Assembly (NCBI RefSeq): GCF_010672455.1
Contig: NZ_JAAHGO010000020.1
Location: 34,063 to 98,062, forward strand
Length of the DNA: 64,000 nucleotides
DNA from: Okeania sp. SIO2C9
Lineage (GTDB): Bacteria; Cyanobacteriota; Cyanobacteriia; Cyanobacteriales; Microcoleaceae
Direction: 5' to 3'
Shown: piece by piece, positions 9,371 to 22,346 of the stretch
Numbering within the stretch: position 1 is the stretch's first letter
Layout: the number at the start of each line of letters is the position of its first letter
Position numbers and translations under genes: made by a program
The notes under the pieces: generated by a model
What the model was told of the DNA's origin: nothing
The model's input: the letters and a program-made list of their open reading frames with translations, nothing else
Databases searched by the model: none

Positions 9371-9876
9371 TCGGTAATATTTTCACCAGTTCAATTTTAT
9401 GGCTAGTTTAAAAGGAGAAGTATTTATTTTTGAGGTAGTTACTATCAACAACTCTGGCAAAATAGTCAACCGCACCTCTACCAGTGCTAAACAAAAAATA
9501 CCACAAGCAAGTTTCTAATACAGACTTCCAGCTACTTACCACAAAACAGTCAATCTATCAATCTACCGAAAAATTAGGAGAGAAAAATTAGTCATTCATC
9601 GTCAAATAAATTCAGGCGATCGCCTCTAAAAACAACGACACAATAGGTATTTGCAGCCTCAAAATTCTTTTAAGTAATACTTACCCTTGGATTTTTCTAC
9701 CATTTAGAGTATCACACAACCGAGTAAAAGCGCTAAAAATATTGAAACTTCGTTAGCTAATTGGGAAAACTTCTCTCTGATTTTGTCAGAGGTTGATGAC
9801 AAAATTCAAAATTTTTAAACTAAAATACTAAAACCTATAATTAAAACTTACCGAATAATTAAGGTAAATGCTGACT

Positions 9877-10105
9877 TTGACATCCTCCCCGGCCTAAAGG
9901 CGCGAGGATTCCTACTGAGCCGTAGCTCTTCGGCGGGTTGACGCTTCACAGGGTGCTGCTTCCTTGGCGGTAGTCTGATGCTTCCCTCCACGTCCGTTTA
10001 GAGTTTCCGAGTGCCCCCCGGCAACTAATAAGAGTTTAGCATATATCCAATTCACTTGCAAATCAAATAAAAAGTCGCCCTACAAGGGCGAGGCTTTAAA
10101 CCCAA
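9877..10105 (-). ncRNA. orphan IS200/IS605-type end, omega-RNA-like (2)
   Basis: Begins TTGACATCCTCCCCGGCC with a hairpin (CCTAAAGG, then GCGAGGATTCC), the classic right-end signature of tnpB-carrying IS elements read on the minus strand. It continues with a GC-rich structured core (CTTCGGCGGG, CTTGGCGG, CCCCCCGGC) and finishes with the hairpin CGCCCTACAAGGGCG. No transposase gene is attached. It is either a relic of an IS or a stand-alone mobilisable piece. Confidence 0.5.
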
Positions 10106-10129
10106 TTTTTCGGTAAATATTGGATTAAA

Positions 10130-10262
10130 AAAAAACCTGAATGAGTTTACCCCGCACAGACTCTTAGGCATCGCTAAGGGTCAAAATTGACGTGAGGAAA
10201 GTCCGTCAAATTCATTCTGATTAAGAGTTCCCATGACTTTAGTCTGGGGAGAAGTCAATTAG
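10130..10262 (+). ncRNA. possible structured RNA of unknown class
   Basis: An island of stem-forming sequence: an outer pair CTGAATGAGTTT with AAATTCATTCTG, an inner GACGTGAGGAAAGTCCGTC hairpin, and ACTTTAGTCTGGGGAGAAGT. The GAGGAAAGTCC string also occurs in bacterial RNase P RNA, but the rest of that RNA is absent. The placement between IS relics suggests a mobile-element RNA. Class not recognised. Confidence 0.3.
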
Positions 10263-10384
10263 CATTTAGATTAGATAAACAATATAGTTATAGCTCTTCA
10301 ACAGTCAAAATAAATAAACTATTAATTATTCAAAACACCTACGACGTGATTATCTGGTATGTACCGATTGATTATTAGTATTAG

Positions 10385-10605
10385 AGGAAAATTATGAAAT
10401 TAGAAAGCAAGAATACAAAGCCTTAATCAACTCATTAGCTGTTGTCAGAATGTTACGTTTTATCGAACAATTTGAAGCAGGTTAGGTCGATTATACTAAG
10501 GAAAAATATCAATTAGATAGAACTTACATTAGAGGAATTTCAAGAGTTTGTTAGACAAAAAAACAAAACAAATAGTATAGCAGTCGAAGCAAAGGTTAGG
10601 ACATG
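10385..10605 (+). pseudogene. decayed small protein gene, family unknown
   Basis: One frame reads NYEIRKQEYKALINSLAVV then RMLRFIEQFEAG, a stop, and VDYTKEKYQLDRT. After a frame change it reads LEEFQEFVRQKNKTNS and IAVEAKVRT before a stop. The continuous, charged, helical-looking text split by one stop and one frameshift indicates a former gene. I do not recognise the family. Confidence 0.4.
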
Positions 10606-11051
10606 AATAGAAGCTGAAACCCTTTTGTATTACCCTATTGCCTGTTGCCTTGCGCGTAGCGCTATCAGCCGAAAAACCCAGACCCCCATCAACATAGATG
10701 CGTTTTGGAAAAGGTTGTCTGAATTTCTTTTCCAAAACTTCCCTCCGCTGCAAAAAAAAAATCATCCTCAATAATAGAAATATTGCCCGATCGCTTCCTA
10801 TGAGTATAGATAGTCAAAATATTGAACCTTGTCATCTTATGGAGCTCAAAAAAAAATCTGAGGAAAATGAGGTTGCATTCGCTCAAAAACTCCGATATAA
10901 TTTATATATTGGGAGTTTTTCGCCCCTACGCATGATTTTTTATTCAACAAAAAAAAGGAAATCCAAACGTATACAACATAAAGTTAGAACATATCAAAAG
11001 CTCAAAACTCAGACAAAGCAAACTTCTTGCTTCGCACAGCCAAAACTCAAA
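10606..11051. other. spacer with no supported gene
   Basis: Short overlapping frames exist on both strands, but none has a ribosome-binding site or recognisable protein. The stretch includes long A runs and an imperfect inverted repeat (TTTGGAAAAGG with CTTTTCCAAAAC near 10702-10740). Confidence 0.5.
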
Positions 11052-12050
11052 TTAAACAGGCAAATCCTTCCTCGGCTTAAACCTCTCAACCTCCCGTAAC
11101 CTCTGATAAATCTCCAACTCCTCCTGACTAGGCTCCTTCGGAGTCACAATCTTAATCTCCACCAACTGGTCACCACGCTCACCCTTCCCATCAGGATACC
11201 CCTTACTCGCAAGTCGTAAACGTTGACCAGAAAAAACCCCCGCCGGCAACTTCATCTTCACCCAACCATCCAAAGTCGGCACCTCAATATCCCCACCCAA
11301 AACAGCCTCCACAGGAGTAATAGGCAACTCACAAAAAATATCCGGTCCCTCCAACTGATAAAAATCATGAGGAGCGATCGTAATCTTCAAATACAAATCT
11401 CCCCCACCCAGACCTTGATTTTTCAGACGAATTCTTTGACCACTAACCATAGCCATCGGCATATTCACCTCTATCGAACGGCCATCCTCCAAACGTATTT
11501 TTTCAACCCCTCCCACATAAGCCTTTTCCAAAGGTAAAGTTAATCTAGCCTCAATATCCTTCTTTACTTCCCGTTCTGTAGCTCTATAAGTATTCTTTTT
11601 CTGACCAGGACGATAAACATTAGAAGTCTGAGTTTTTGGTGCTGTCGAAGCAACTGGAGTTCTAACTTCACGGCGACGACCCAATAGTTGGTCTACAAAA
11701 GTATTAAAATCTGAAAAATCACTAACATCTGAATTTTTTTCATTTTTTCGCCCATTTTCATCACGATTATCCCAATTCCTAAAATCAGGAACTCGTATCC
11801 CTACCCTACCCCCAATTCCTTTAGGCTTCCAATATCTAATAAACTTATCGTACTCTGTTCGTTTTTCTATATCCGATAAAATATCATAAGCTTCATTAAT
11901 ATCTTTAAATTTTTCTTCTGACTCCTTATCACCAGGATTTACATCTGGATGAAACTGTCGTGCCAGTCTCCTATATGCTTTCTTAATTTCATCCACCGAA
12001 GCATCTTTAGAAACATCTAAAATCTGATAATAATTCCGAAAATTTTGCAT
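11052..12050 (-). CDS. J-domain co-chaperone, type II DnaJ (CbpA-like)
   Basis: A 332-residue Hsp40. The J domain covers residues 7-70 with the HPD tripeptide in ARQFHPDVNPGD. A charged linker (about 75-165) lacks the CxxCxGxG zinc fingers, so this is type II. The two beta-sandwich substrate-binding domains follow (about 170-320: VEKIRLEDGRSIEVNMP, GGDLYLKITIAPHDFY, LGGDIEVPTLDG, and the terminal GERGDQLVEIKIVTP). It stimulates the ATPase of DnaK and delivers unfolded substrates. It lies 507 bp downstream of the dnaK gene on the same strand, so the two probably act together, though the repeat-filled spacer argues for separate transcripts. Confidence 0.95.
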   Translation of the reverse strand: MQNFRNYYQILDVSKDASVDEIKKAYRRLARQFHPDVNPGDKESEEKFKDINEAYDILSDIEKRTEYDKFIRYWKPKGIGGRVGIRVPDFRNWDNRDENGRKNEKNSDVSDFSDFNTFVDQLLGRRREVRTPVASTAPKTQTSNVYRPGQKKNTYRATEREVKKDIEARLTLPLEKAYVGGVEKIRLEDGRSIEVNMPMAMVSGQRIRLKNQGLGGGDLYLKITIAPHDFYQLEGPDIFCELPITPVEAVLGGDIEVPTLDGWVKMKLPAGVFSGQRLRLASKGYPDGKGERGDQLVEIKIVTPKEPSQEELEIYQRLREVERFKPRKDLPV

Positions 12051-12184
12051 GTGTTAACTTAAACTTATAAGTTTTAACTATAAATATTTTCTATAACTCT
12101 TTAAGGCAAAACGGTAGGATACTTAAGAATTCTTACCGAAAAATTTTGGTTATGCGCCTCCCCTTTCAAGCTATGCTTTATAAA

Positions 12185-12395
12185 CATCTTTCTTAACATA
12201 AAAATTGACAAAATAGACAAGTTATGTATAAGTATTTAAAAGGTTTTTGCCAGAGAAAAAATGTATTAAAAAGTACATTTTTTTTGATGACTTAAGTAGT
12301 TTTTCCTATCTACTATAATCCTTTCTCCCTTCTCCCCTGCTCCCTACTCCCCTGGTCCCCACAAAGTTTTCAGGAATTCCCAATCGGGGATAGCC
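12185..12395 (+). repeat. R3 dispersed repeat, copy 1
   Basis: The stretch from CATCTTTCTTAACATAAA through TTGACAAAATAGACAAGTTATG, GAGAAAAAATGTAT and TCCCCTGCTCCCTACTCCCC to GGGGATAGCC recurs at 45478-45713 with the same order and spacing. Just upstream (12138-12165) is a piece of an R1 right end (TTACCGAAAAATT). No ORF. Confidence 0.75.
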
Positions 12396-12557
12396 TTTTA
12401 AGGGGATAAAGAAAGAGAAGATTCCAAATTTCAACCCCAATGCTTTCCTAGGTCATGCTGCGCAAACAGCAAGAGGTACTGATAACTGATAACTGACTAT
12501 TGATTAGCTATATCTTGCAACTAAATAACAAACTATCTCCCGTCAAATCTAAAATAA

Positions 12558-14573
12558 TTACAACCAATCATCATCATCATTCCAATCATCACTCTGATAA
12601 TAACGATTAGGTCTAGTCGGTCTGTTATAATTAACTCGATCCGAAGACCTACGATCTATCCTACTATCATAATCATAACGTTCCCTGCGCTTGCGGTCAT
12701 CTCCAGAAATACTCCGACGCACAGACCCAAAGAAATCATCATCCTCAGATTCAGAAGTATAAATTGAAACTTCACGATTCAAATCGTACAGAGCATCCTG
12801 TAAATCAACTCCCACCCGATCGATACCCCGCTCATCATCCCTCTCCAGGCTATCCCGCAATTCTCTAATCAACATCTCAATCCGTTGACGACTCCTAGCA
12901 GCAAATTGCATACCATAATCCAAGGCCACCTCCCGGAGTTGTCGTTCAGCTTGAAAGGCCAAAGCCTCAGCACGATTACGCTTTTCTACTTGCTCCCGTC
13001 TAAGTCGGTCTGTCTCAGCAAATTTTTCAGCATCCCGAATCATCTGACTAATTTCTTGCTGAGTTAAAGTCGATGCTCCTTGAATAGTAATACTTTGAGC
13101 CCTACCAGTAGTTTTGTCCATTGCAGTCACCTGCAAAATACCATTAGCATCAATATCAAAAGCCACCTGTACCTGTGGCACACCCCGTGGAGCAGGAGGA
13201 ATACCCGTCAGCTTAAATTTTCCCAGAGACTTATTCTCCGCCGCAATTTCTCGTTCTCCCTGAATAACATGAATCTCAACAACAGTCTGGTTATTTTCTG
13301 AAGTAGAAAAAATATCAGAACGTCGTACCGGGATAGTAGTATTTCGGGGAATAAGTTTTTTCATCACTCCACCAATAGTTTCTAAACCAAAAGATAATGG
13401 AGAGACATCCAAAAGCAGCACATCTCGTACATCACCAGCTAAAATTCCCGCCTGAATAGCAGCTCCCACTGCCACAACTTCATCAGGATTAACCCCTTGA
13501 TTTGGTTCCCTATCTATCAGAGAGTAAACTAAATCTTGGACAAAAGGAATCCGAGTTGAACCGCCCACTAATACTACTTCATCAATCATAGAAGGACTAA
13601 TACCCGCATCTTTTAATGCCATTTTCACAGGGCGTCCAATTCTAGGAATTAAATCCCCACAAAGTCCTTCAAATTGAGACCTAGTCAATCTAGTTTCCAA
13701 ATGTTTAGGACCCTCTTGTGTAGCCGTAATAAAGGGTAGGTTAATTTCAGTCACTCCAACCCCAGATAATTCTATCTTAGCTTTCTCTGCAGCCTCCATC
13801 AAGCGTTGTAACGCCTGGCGATCGCTTGTTCTTAAATCTATTCCTTCTGTCTCTAGAAATTGTTCTGCCAACCAATTTACTATTCGTTGGTCAAAGTCAT
13901 TACCCCCTAGTTGGGTATCTCCACTTGTAGATTTAACTTCAAATACTCCATCTCCCACCTCTAATATTGATACATCAAATGTACCTCCACCCAAGTCGAA
14001 GACCAAAATCACCTGATTATCTGTATTCTCTAATCCATAAGCCAAAGATGCAGCCGTTGGTTCATTGAGAATTCTTTTAACTTCTAAACCCGCAATTGTC
14101 CCTGCATCGCGAGTGGCCTGTCTTTGGGAATCATTAAAATAAGCTGGTACGGTAATTACTGCCCCTGTAACTTCTTCTCCCAGATAGCGACTTGCTTCAT
14201 CCGCCAACTTCCGCAATATCATTGCTGAGACCTCTTCCGGAGCAAAATCTCGTTTCATCCGAGGACATTTAATTTTGACATTGCCATATTCATCCCGGCG
14301 AATTGTATAGGGAACCCGCTTTGACTCTGGAGATAGTTCAGAGTATTTACGTCCAATGTATCGTTTGACCCCATAGAAAGTGTTCTGAGGGTTCAGAACA
14401 GTTTGTCTTCTGGCCATTTGTCCTACTATTCGTTCTCCTTCCTTGGTGAAGCCAACTACAGATGGAGTTGTCCGCATTCCTTCTGAATTGGCTATCACGA
14501 TGGGTTTTCCGCCTTCCATGACGGAGACTACGGAGTTTGTTGTACCCAGGTCTATGCCGACTACTTTGCCCAT
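12558..14573 (-). CDS. dnaK: Hsp70 chaperone DnaK (DnaK1-type)
   Basis: A 671-residue Hsp70. The nucleotide-binding domain (about 1-380) has all phosphate and adenosine motifs: [31 protein letters not shown] and [10 protein letters not shown]. The substrate-binding beta domain (about 385-500) includes [17 protein letters not shown]. The lid (about 505-610) is followed by a charged low-complexity tail rich in Arg, Asp and Tyr that ends DDDDWL instead of the EEVD-like or short tail of classical DnaK. Cyanobacteria usually have three DnaK proteins; the long variable tail and the opening [14 protein letters not shown] suggest the DnaK1 group (inference). No CIRCE operator (TTAGCACTC inverted repeat) is visible upstream of the start at 14573. 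The J-domain gene lies downstream. Confidence 0.95.
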   Translation of the reverse strand: MGKVVGIDLGTTNSVVSVMEGGKPIVIANSEGMRTTPSVVGFTKEGERIVGQMARRQTVLNPQNTFYGVKRYIGRKYSELSPESKRVPYTIRRDEYGNVKIKCPRMKRDFAPEEVSAMILRKLADEASRYLGEEVTGAVITVPAYFNDSQRQATRDAGTIAGLEVKRILNEPTAASLAYGLENTDNQVILVFDLGGGTFDVSILEVGDGVFEVKSTSGDTQLGGNDFDQRIVNWLAEQFLETEGIDLRTSDRQALQRLMEAAEKAKIELSGVGVTEINLPFITATQEGPKHLETRLTRSQFEGLCGDLIPRIGRPVKMALKDAGISPSMIDEVVLVGGSTRIPFVQDLVYSLIDREPNQGVNPDEVVAVGAAIQAGILAGDVRDVLLLDVSPLSFGLETIGGVMKKLIPRNTTIPVRRSDIFSTSENNQTVVEIHVIQGEREIAAENKSLGKFKLTGIPPAPRGVPQVQVAFDIDANGILQVTAMDKTTGRAQSITIQGASTLTQQEISQMIRDAEKFAETDRLRREQVEKRNRAEALAFQAERQLREVALDYGMQFAARSRQRIEMLIRELRDSLERDDERGIDRVGVDLQDALYDLNREVSIYTSESEDDDFFGSVRRSISGDDRKRRERYDYDSRIDRRSSDRVNYNRPTRPNRYYQSDDWNDDDDWL

Positions 14574-15088
14574 GCCTTAGTTTTCTTTATTCTGTCCTGT
14601 TGTTGATTATTCTATCGTTTCAAACTTCTCAAGCTTTGAGGATAGCCTCACCCTCTCAAAGGAAGACATAAGGCCAGAAGCAATAGATAGGAGTCATCAA
14701 ATATATTTTTGCCTTCTGTCTGCCTATATAGTTGTTTTCAACTAAATTTATTTATGAATTATGGACCAAGTTAACGAAGTCAGAAGTCAGAAGTCAGAAG
14801 CGGTGCGACCCCGCGTCGGCGACAGACGCAAGGGAACGCGCACCAAGAGAGTCAGAAGTTATTTTTGTAACGGGGATTTAAGCCCCGCTCCAAAAATATT
14901 ACGCCTTAAAAGGCGGGGTTGCGCGACCCATATTATTTTGATAATTTTTTTGAGATACACAACTATGCTCAAGATTCCCTTGCTCACACCCTCAAATTTA
15001 TTTAATTTATGGGGTTTACATTCTTCTCTCTGTCGCCTTATTCCTTACTTGGCCTTTTTTTCTATGGCTACATACTTAACTTAAGATT
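14574..15088. other. spacer with GC-rich hairpins
   Basis: No supported gene. It contains three tandem AGTCAGA units (14780-14800) and GC-rich inverted repeats at about 14873-14935 (CGGGGATTTAAGCCCCG and ACGCCTTAAAAGGCGGGG). Confidence 0.5.
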
Positions 15089-15352
15089 TTTGACATCCTC
15101 ATCCAGTTAAATCAAAGATTATAACGGGAGATTCCCAAACCTCACGATTTAAGTTTACTGCTTGAATGGCACTTATCTAGACTGTTGGGGGCTGGCAACA
15201 GTACGCCAACGAGCGTCAATTTATTCTACGATCTGCAAAGGCCGCAGTGAAACCTCAATGATGGAGTGCTGATTGTTTGTTTGGTCGCGATTCCGAACCC
15301 GGTAAATCAGAGATTATACCGGAAGTCCTCTCGCTCCATTTTTGATAGATTT
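15089..15352 (-). ncRNA. orphan IS200/IS605-type end, omega-RNA-like (3)
   Basis: Starts TTTTGACATCCTCATCC followed by GATTATAACGGGAGATTCCC, and ends with the related ATTATACCGGAAGTCC. The middle (GGGGGCTGGCAAC, GCAAAGGCCGCAGTG) is GC-richer than the flanks. The TTGACATCCTC start matches the other orphan IS ends at 9877 and 45714. No transposase gene adjoins it. Confidence 0.4.
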
Positions 15353-15649
15353 AATTTTTTTTGATGATCGCCTCTTACCCTTAGTCTGTTAATCTTAAAT
15401 CTGTTATTGATATTCAAAAGCAAATTTAAGTATATATTTTTAAATTTTATTAAGATAATCAGATTATATTACTTATTTTGCTGTAACATTACCACACTTG
15501 TCTAGTTTTTGTCAAAAGTACATATAGCAAAAATTGAGACAAATGGAATTAAAAATAACAAATGAGATGTTGCTGAAATTTGTAACAACTTGTAAAGTAA
15601 TAATAATAAAAAAGAAGTAAATTGAATTAAAGAGGTTTTTACCAAGTAA

Positions 15650-18029
<2,380 letters not shown>

Positions 18030-18139
18030 GTTTTTGAATTTTTTCTTATAACATATAGTTATTTTGAATCATAGACTGTCTTAAGTGTGGTATATCTATC
18101 TATAGATCGTGTATGAGATGCAAGTATTAATTTAAGGGC

Positions 18140-18275
18140 GTTGCACAGTGACGAATGATTTTAGATTTTTGATTGAATTGAATTTTGGATTAATCATTCT
18201 AGCAATTGATTAATTAATAGTTTTTTAGTCAAAGTATAAACTAATTTTTGGCAATATCATTCCATAATGTGCAAC
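18140..18275 (+). repeat. R4 MITE, copy 1
   Basis: A 136-bp element with imperfect terminal inverted repeats (GTTGCACAGTGACGAATGAT and ATCATTCCATAATGTGCAAC). A second copy, inverted, lies at 61380-61516. Relative to that copy, a 16-bp core (AATCATTCTAGCAATT) is in the opposite orientation. Confidence 0.8.
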
Positions 18276-18534
18276 CCCAATTTAAGAAATGCGGTTGGCT
18301 TGACCGTTGCGTTGATGTCTGTGGACGGAGTGCTGCCGACAGTTCCGTAAGAAGCAGGAAGTAAACATTAAAAAGTCACTTGTTTTGACGTTTTATATCA
18401 GTTTTATGAAGCAGGTAAGTTTAGCTACAAAGATAGTGGTTCCAAACTTATTAAATATCAAAGTTACGATCGTGAAACCGATAACTAATCAACTGAAATC
18501 TTTCTTGTCTTAGTCAAAAATTAAACTATAAAAA
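18276..18534. other. spacer downstream of crtB
   Basis: No gene recognised. A GC-richer part at about 18295-18360 has no supported identity. Confidence 0.4.
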
Positions 18535-18566
18535 AAGCCTTTGATTTAATAATAAATCAAAGGCTT
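18535..18566 (-). terminator. intrinsic terminator of the RRM gene
   Basis: A perfect 13-bp stem (AAGCCTTTGATTT with AAATCAAAGGCTT) and a 6-base loop. On the minus strand it is followed by a run of T (A run at 18529-18534 on the plus strand), placing it downstream of the RRM gene at 18679-19146. Confidence 0.85.
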
Positions 18567-18678
18567 CAAAGTAATTGTATAAACTTTTTGAGATTGTAGA
18601 TATAAGTACAGTTGCTTGTAAATCTATATCTACAATCATCTTAAATTGATAGTCTGATTGCTTTAGTTATTTGTTTTC

Positions 18679-19146
18679 TTAAGAATTAGTAGTAGCTGCT
18701 AAACGCTGCTTCAACTCTGCTAAGGCATCTGCCCAACGGGGGTCTGGCTGAACTGCATCATTTCCACTAGGAGTACTGCTGGTAGTTTTAGATGCTCCTT
18801 TATCCTTTTCACGACGAGACTTTTTGATCTTACCGCTACTTTTGTTGGCTGGTTTTGACTCATCCTCAGTCTTTTCTAAATCGCTCTTATTCTTAGAGCG
18901 GGGCAAAGCCTTTTCAATTTTCAAAGGACTTTCTTTAAACTGATAACCATTATACTTTTCAATAATTTGGTCAGCTTGTTCATCATTTTTGACTGTTACA
19001 AAGCCAAAACCACGACACTTTCCAGTTTTACGGTCTGTAATCAATTTAGTGATCACACTATCACCTTCTTCGGCAAAAACTTCTTGCAGTTCTTGACGTT
19101 CCATTACTTCTTTAGGTAGATTACCTATATACAAACGAATTGACAT
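18679..19146 (-). CDS. RRM RNA-binding protein, cyanobacterial Rbp family
   Basis: A 155-residue protein with one RRM (residues 3-80): RNP2 is LYIGNL and RNP1 CRGFGFVTV, with the aromatic residues that stack on RNA. Residues 82-130 are a basic Ser/Lys-rich linker. The C-terminus (PRWADALAELKQRLAATTNS) is a short helix seen in longer cyanobacterial Rbp proteins. Members respond to cold or bind mRNAs for thylakoid-localised translation. A TTTCCTCC complement (GGAGGAAA) gives a strong ribosome-binding site before the ATG at 19146. Single gene with its own terminator. Confidence 0.93.
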   Translation of the reverse strand: MSIRLYIGNLPKEVMERQELQEVFAEEGDSVITKLITDRKTGKCRGFGFVTVKNDEQADQIIEKYNGYQFKESPLKIEKALPRSKNKSDLEKTEDESKPANKSSGKIKKSRREKDKGASKTTSSTPSGNDAVQPDPRWADALAELKQRLAATTNS

Positions 19147-20714
19147 ACTAATTTCCTCCAGACTTTGACTTGCTTAATGACAATAAAACAAAAACTTTGT
19201 TAACTGAGATTGACTGAACACAAACAAAAGAAGAGGGCGCTCAAAAAAAACTGCTCCTGACTCTGAAGTGCGAAAAACCTGAGACAAATATTACTATTTA
19301 CCGTTCTACTAAACTTACCCAAACTTACCCAAAAGGGTTTTAGAGCTAGCTTCCTGCTTTGCTGACGCAATACTGCGCGAACATTGAAGACCACTGACAG
19401 CAGTCTGTAACTTATCTTGTCCACAGGCTTAAAATCGGCGGGAACTCCACCTACTAAAATCTATTAATCTACTATGAAAACTTTGCTACTTGATATTTTC
19501 CGGACATTCACTTAAGGTTAATGGATTTCTCAATCACCTTTTTACAGGCCACCTACTCTTAAGAGTTTTGTATAGGGTTTCAAGCCTTGATCTAAATTAA
19601 ATTAGCTTTATTTTTGCTTTTATGTACCCTACCAGACAATCAGTTTTTTGTCAAGATTTATTGAGATTTGTCCAAATTTATCCAAATTATTTAACTTCAG
19701 TAGTTAGCCCTTAATAAAAAGTGAAATGATCTCCCATTTTCCAATTTGGTTAACTTTAGCAGATAATCTGATTTTATCAGGTTGTTTTTAAACTCTTTAG
19801 TCACCACTCAGTAAACAAGGCTATAGGTCTTGCTAAATTACTTCTTTTTGATATTGATTTGCTAAACGCTTATAACCCTAACTTATAAATATAACTTTAA
19901 AGCCTGCTAAATTCAAGCAACTCAATTACTATATATTACATTTATTTTTAGTATACTCCCTACTATTGAAGATCAACTCTTAAGCATAATTTTTACCTTA
20001 TTTTCCAAGCAAACCGGAAATGTTCATATTAGATATTTTACTTTTTAGCACACAACATTATATCTGACTAGTATAAACTTATCACAACCCTAAGTCAATA
20101 ATCTACATATTTTTGAAAAATTTGGCTACTCATATTTTCTTACCAAAAAATTCGGTTTAAAGCCCTATCCTAAAAGAAAAGTTCTATATTATCATCAAGA
20201 ATGGCTTGAATTGTCTGAGTGTTTCATTAAGATTAACATTAGGATTGACATACCAAAATCCAAAGTCTTAGACTAAAGATACATCAAGATTTATTTATCG
20301 TGATAATCAAGAAAAACATACTTGACATATTTTAAATATAGGAGTTGTCTGTTCAAGATCAGATTCACTAGCGCTAACGCTAAAAAGCTAGAGAAAAAAT
20401 GACGTTATATTGTCATGGTAATTATGAGGATAAAACTCAAGCTAAGGAAAAGGCAAGTTAAGTTAGAATGATCACACATAATACCGCAAGTATGCAAAGT
20501 CAAGAAAAATCAAACAGCTAAACTATTAAGCAATGTCCACTTTTAAGATCGCGAAGGTTCTTAATTTAAAAAAAACCAGCCACAAGAACTAGCTGGCAGA
20601 AATTACTGTGTTGGGATATTGACACTTACCATGCAAGAATTTTAGCCGACAATGAATTTTAGAACTTTGCTGCTGATTCACTAAACCATTATATAGAACC
20701 CCTGATCGTATCTT
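19147..20714. other. long spacer, no supported gene
   Basis: About 1.5 kb of AT-rich sequence. Short frames on both strands lack ribosome-binding sites. The first 250 bp probably hold the 5' region of the RRM gene. A fragment resembling an R1 right end (TTACCAAAAAATTCGG followed by TTTAAAGCCC) lies at about 20142-20172, and a small hairpin (CCAGC with GCTGG) at about 20573-20594. Confidence 0.5.
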
Positions 20715-20923
20715 TTGGGGAAAAAGTATATACTTAAGCATCAAGTAGCCTACACCAATTATCATAACCAAGACCAGGGTAAATGCCAGTCTTCAACTAG
20801 TTTAACAGACAAAGAGTGGGTTCTGATTGAGCCATCCCATACCAAAAAAAAAGAAACCTTGTCCCACAAAGTGGAGCAAAAGAGAAATATTAGATGGTAT
20901 TTTGTATCAATTAAAGAATGGTT

Positions 20924-21140
20924 TTCATTAATGGATAATGGATAATTGATAATTGATAATTACCTCGGGTTTTAACCGCTACGGAATTGAATATCAGGAG
21001 ATATTATTTCTTTTCTTGGTCGATGGTCGGACAGCTCCGAGACCTCGCCATCCCTCGACCGCTTTTTTCCCCTATCCAAGGGGAGGCTTCAAGGCGCGAA
21101 TTATTTAATTATTAATTATTAATTATTAATTATTCGGTAA
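20924..21140 (+). repeat. R1 element, copy C, inside the transposase remnant
   Basis: Complete R1 copy from TTCATTAATGGATAATGG to TATTCGGTAA. Transposase sequence (LxNG before, LPPYSTVFW after) resumes across it, so it inserted into a former gene. Confidence 0.8.
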
Positions 21141-21480
21141 TTGGTGTGACTTACCCTGCATACTTGCCCCCTTATTCAACAGTATTTTGGCAGCTACATT
21201 CGGTAGCGAGCATCAGAGGTAACCCTTGAATATTAGAGATGTATTGCACTCTCAAGTACGCTGCTCAGGTAAAAAAAAGCGATCGGGGACAACTCTAATA
21301 ATTATTGATTCACTTATCTGTAAAAAATACTTGCAATGCTGGTATCAAGTCAATCATAATTTTGTTTTGACAAAGCTACCAACGGCATTAAAAGACCGGA
21401 GTGCAGTTTTATTGTCTCGGTTTTCCTTCTTGCTCCGTCCTTACTCTGAGGAAACCGAGAGAGCGGGCGGTGCGCTTTTT

Positions 21481-21687
21481 TTACCGAAAAATTGTGGGTA
21501 TGCGCCTCCCCTTTTAAGGGGATAATAAGCGGTCGTTTGCGCAGCATGACCTAGGATGGGATGGCGAGGTCAAAGGAGCTGTCCGACCATCGACTCCTGT
21601 GAAAAAAATTTTCATGAATTTGTCAATCCTCTTCAATTCATAGAGAGGTAATTATTCATTATTCATTATTCATTATTAATTGTTGAA
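21481..21687 (-). repeat. R1 element, copy D (GTGGGTATGCG subtype)
   Basis: Inverted copy starting TTACCGAAAAATTGTGGG, with CTCCCCTTTTAAGGGG and the GGCGAGG hairpin, ending in ATTCATT repeats. It differs from copies A to C in the arm sequence but matches copy J at 61136 closely. Confidence 0.8.
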
Positions 21688-22346
21688 CCATTGTCAAATG
21701 GCATCAGTATGGGATGATGTCGGAAGTATAGAAATGTGATCAGACAATATTGACTACTTTAAATCTCAACCTGTAAACATTCCTAAAATTACTATTTTAC
21801 TTGCTCATGGATACCAAGAGCGAAAAAATCATACAGGAGTTAAAAAAAATCTATCCTGGGATTATGACCAAAATTCGGATTGTATCTATCACCAAAACAA
21901 TCATTGGCACAGAAAAAACAGGGTAAGTTCGGGTCAAAGCAAGGTTGGTCATTGAAAGAACCAATTCCTGGATCAGCAGATGTAAAAGCTTGAGCAAAAA
22001 CTTTGTTTGCGTTTGCTTGGTGCATCCCGTAGGGAAGCATTCGGCAGGAAAAGAACTCTGGAAAATACTACTGCCAAGATTAATATGCCGTTTGATTCGA
22101 CTAATGCTCAAGAGATTAGCGATCGCCTAAGTTTTAAAAGATATGATCGGGGATTCCATAATATACTAAAACTATACTTACTATTAAATAGCATAAGCTT
22201 ATACATTTCAATAGACGTAATATCTCTTCTAACAAATTAATAGAAACCTAAATCCTGAAGTTACTTTAGTTAAGCGAATTTAAATTTATAGATAAACGTA
22301 ACATTGTTTGTTTAATAGTGCAACCTTTCTTTACATAATCTAATAA

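Larger units (their letters stand above)
20775..22135 (+). pseudogene. IS5-like transposase, dead and split by repeats
   Basis: Pieces in order: SLTDKEWVLIEP and the following Lys-rich helix to IKEW (about 20800-20923); YLPPYSTVFWQLHS (about 21155-21197); LHSQVR, GKKKRSGTTLIIIDS, then in another frame SVKNTCNAGIKS (about 21236-21350); IDYFKSQPVNIPKITILL (about 21748-21803); and VIERTNSWISRCKSLSKNF with LIRLMLKRLA (about 21948-22125). These are successive segments of IS5-superfamily DDE transposases: the N-terminal LTDxEW motif, the DDE first Asp region IIDS, and the C-terminal ERxxxW helix. Two R1 elements (20924-21140 and 21481-21687) interrupt it, and a small insertion near 22010-22055 shifts the frame. 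Clearly non-functional. Confidence 0.75.

Noticed and set aside
10130..10262. RNase P RNA gene
   Set aside because: Only the GAGGAAAGTCC string and a short TTTAGTCTGGGGAG match; the length and remaining core of rnpB are missing.
10698..11099. 133-codon plus-strand frame
   Set aside because: Low-complexity Lys-rich text with no homology I recognise; the start lies in an A/T-rich hairpin and the end overlaps the J-domain gene.
11223..11537. Plus-strand frame inside the J-domain gene
   Set aside because: It lies wholly antisense to a clear type II DnaJ gene.
14574..14760. CIRCE operator for dnaK
   Set aside because: No TTAGCACTC-N9-GAGTGCTAA inverted repeat present.
14761..15084. 107-codon plus-strand gene
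   Set aside because: It runs across simple repeats and GC-rich hairpins and has no recognisable domain or ribosome-binding site.
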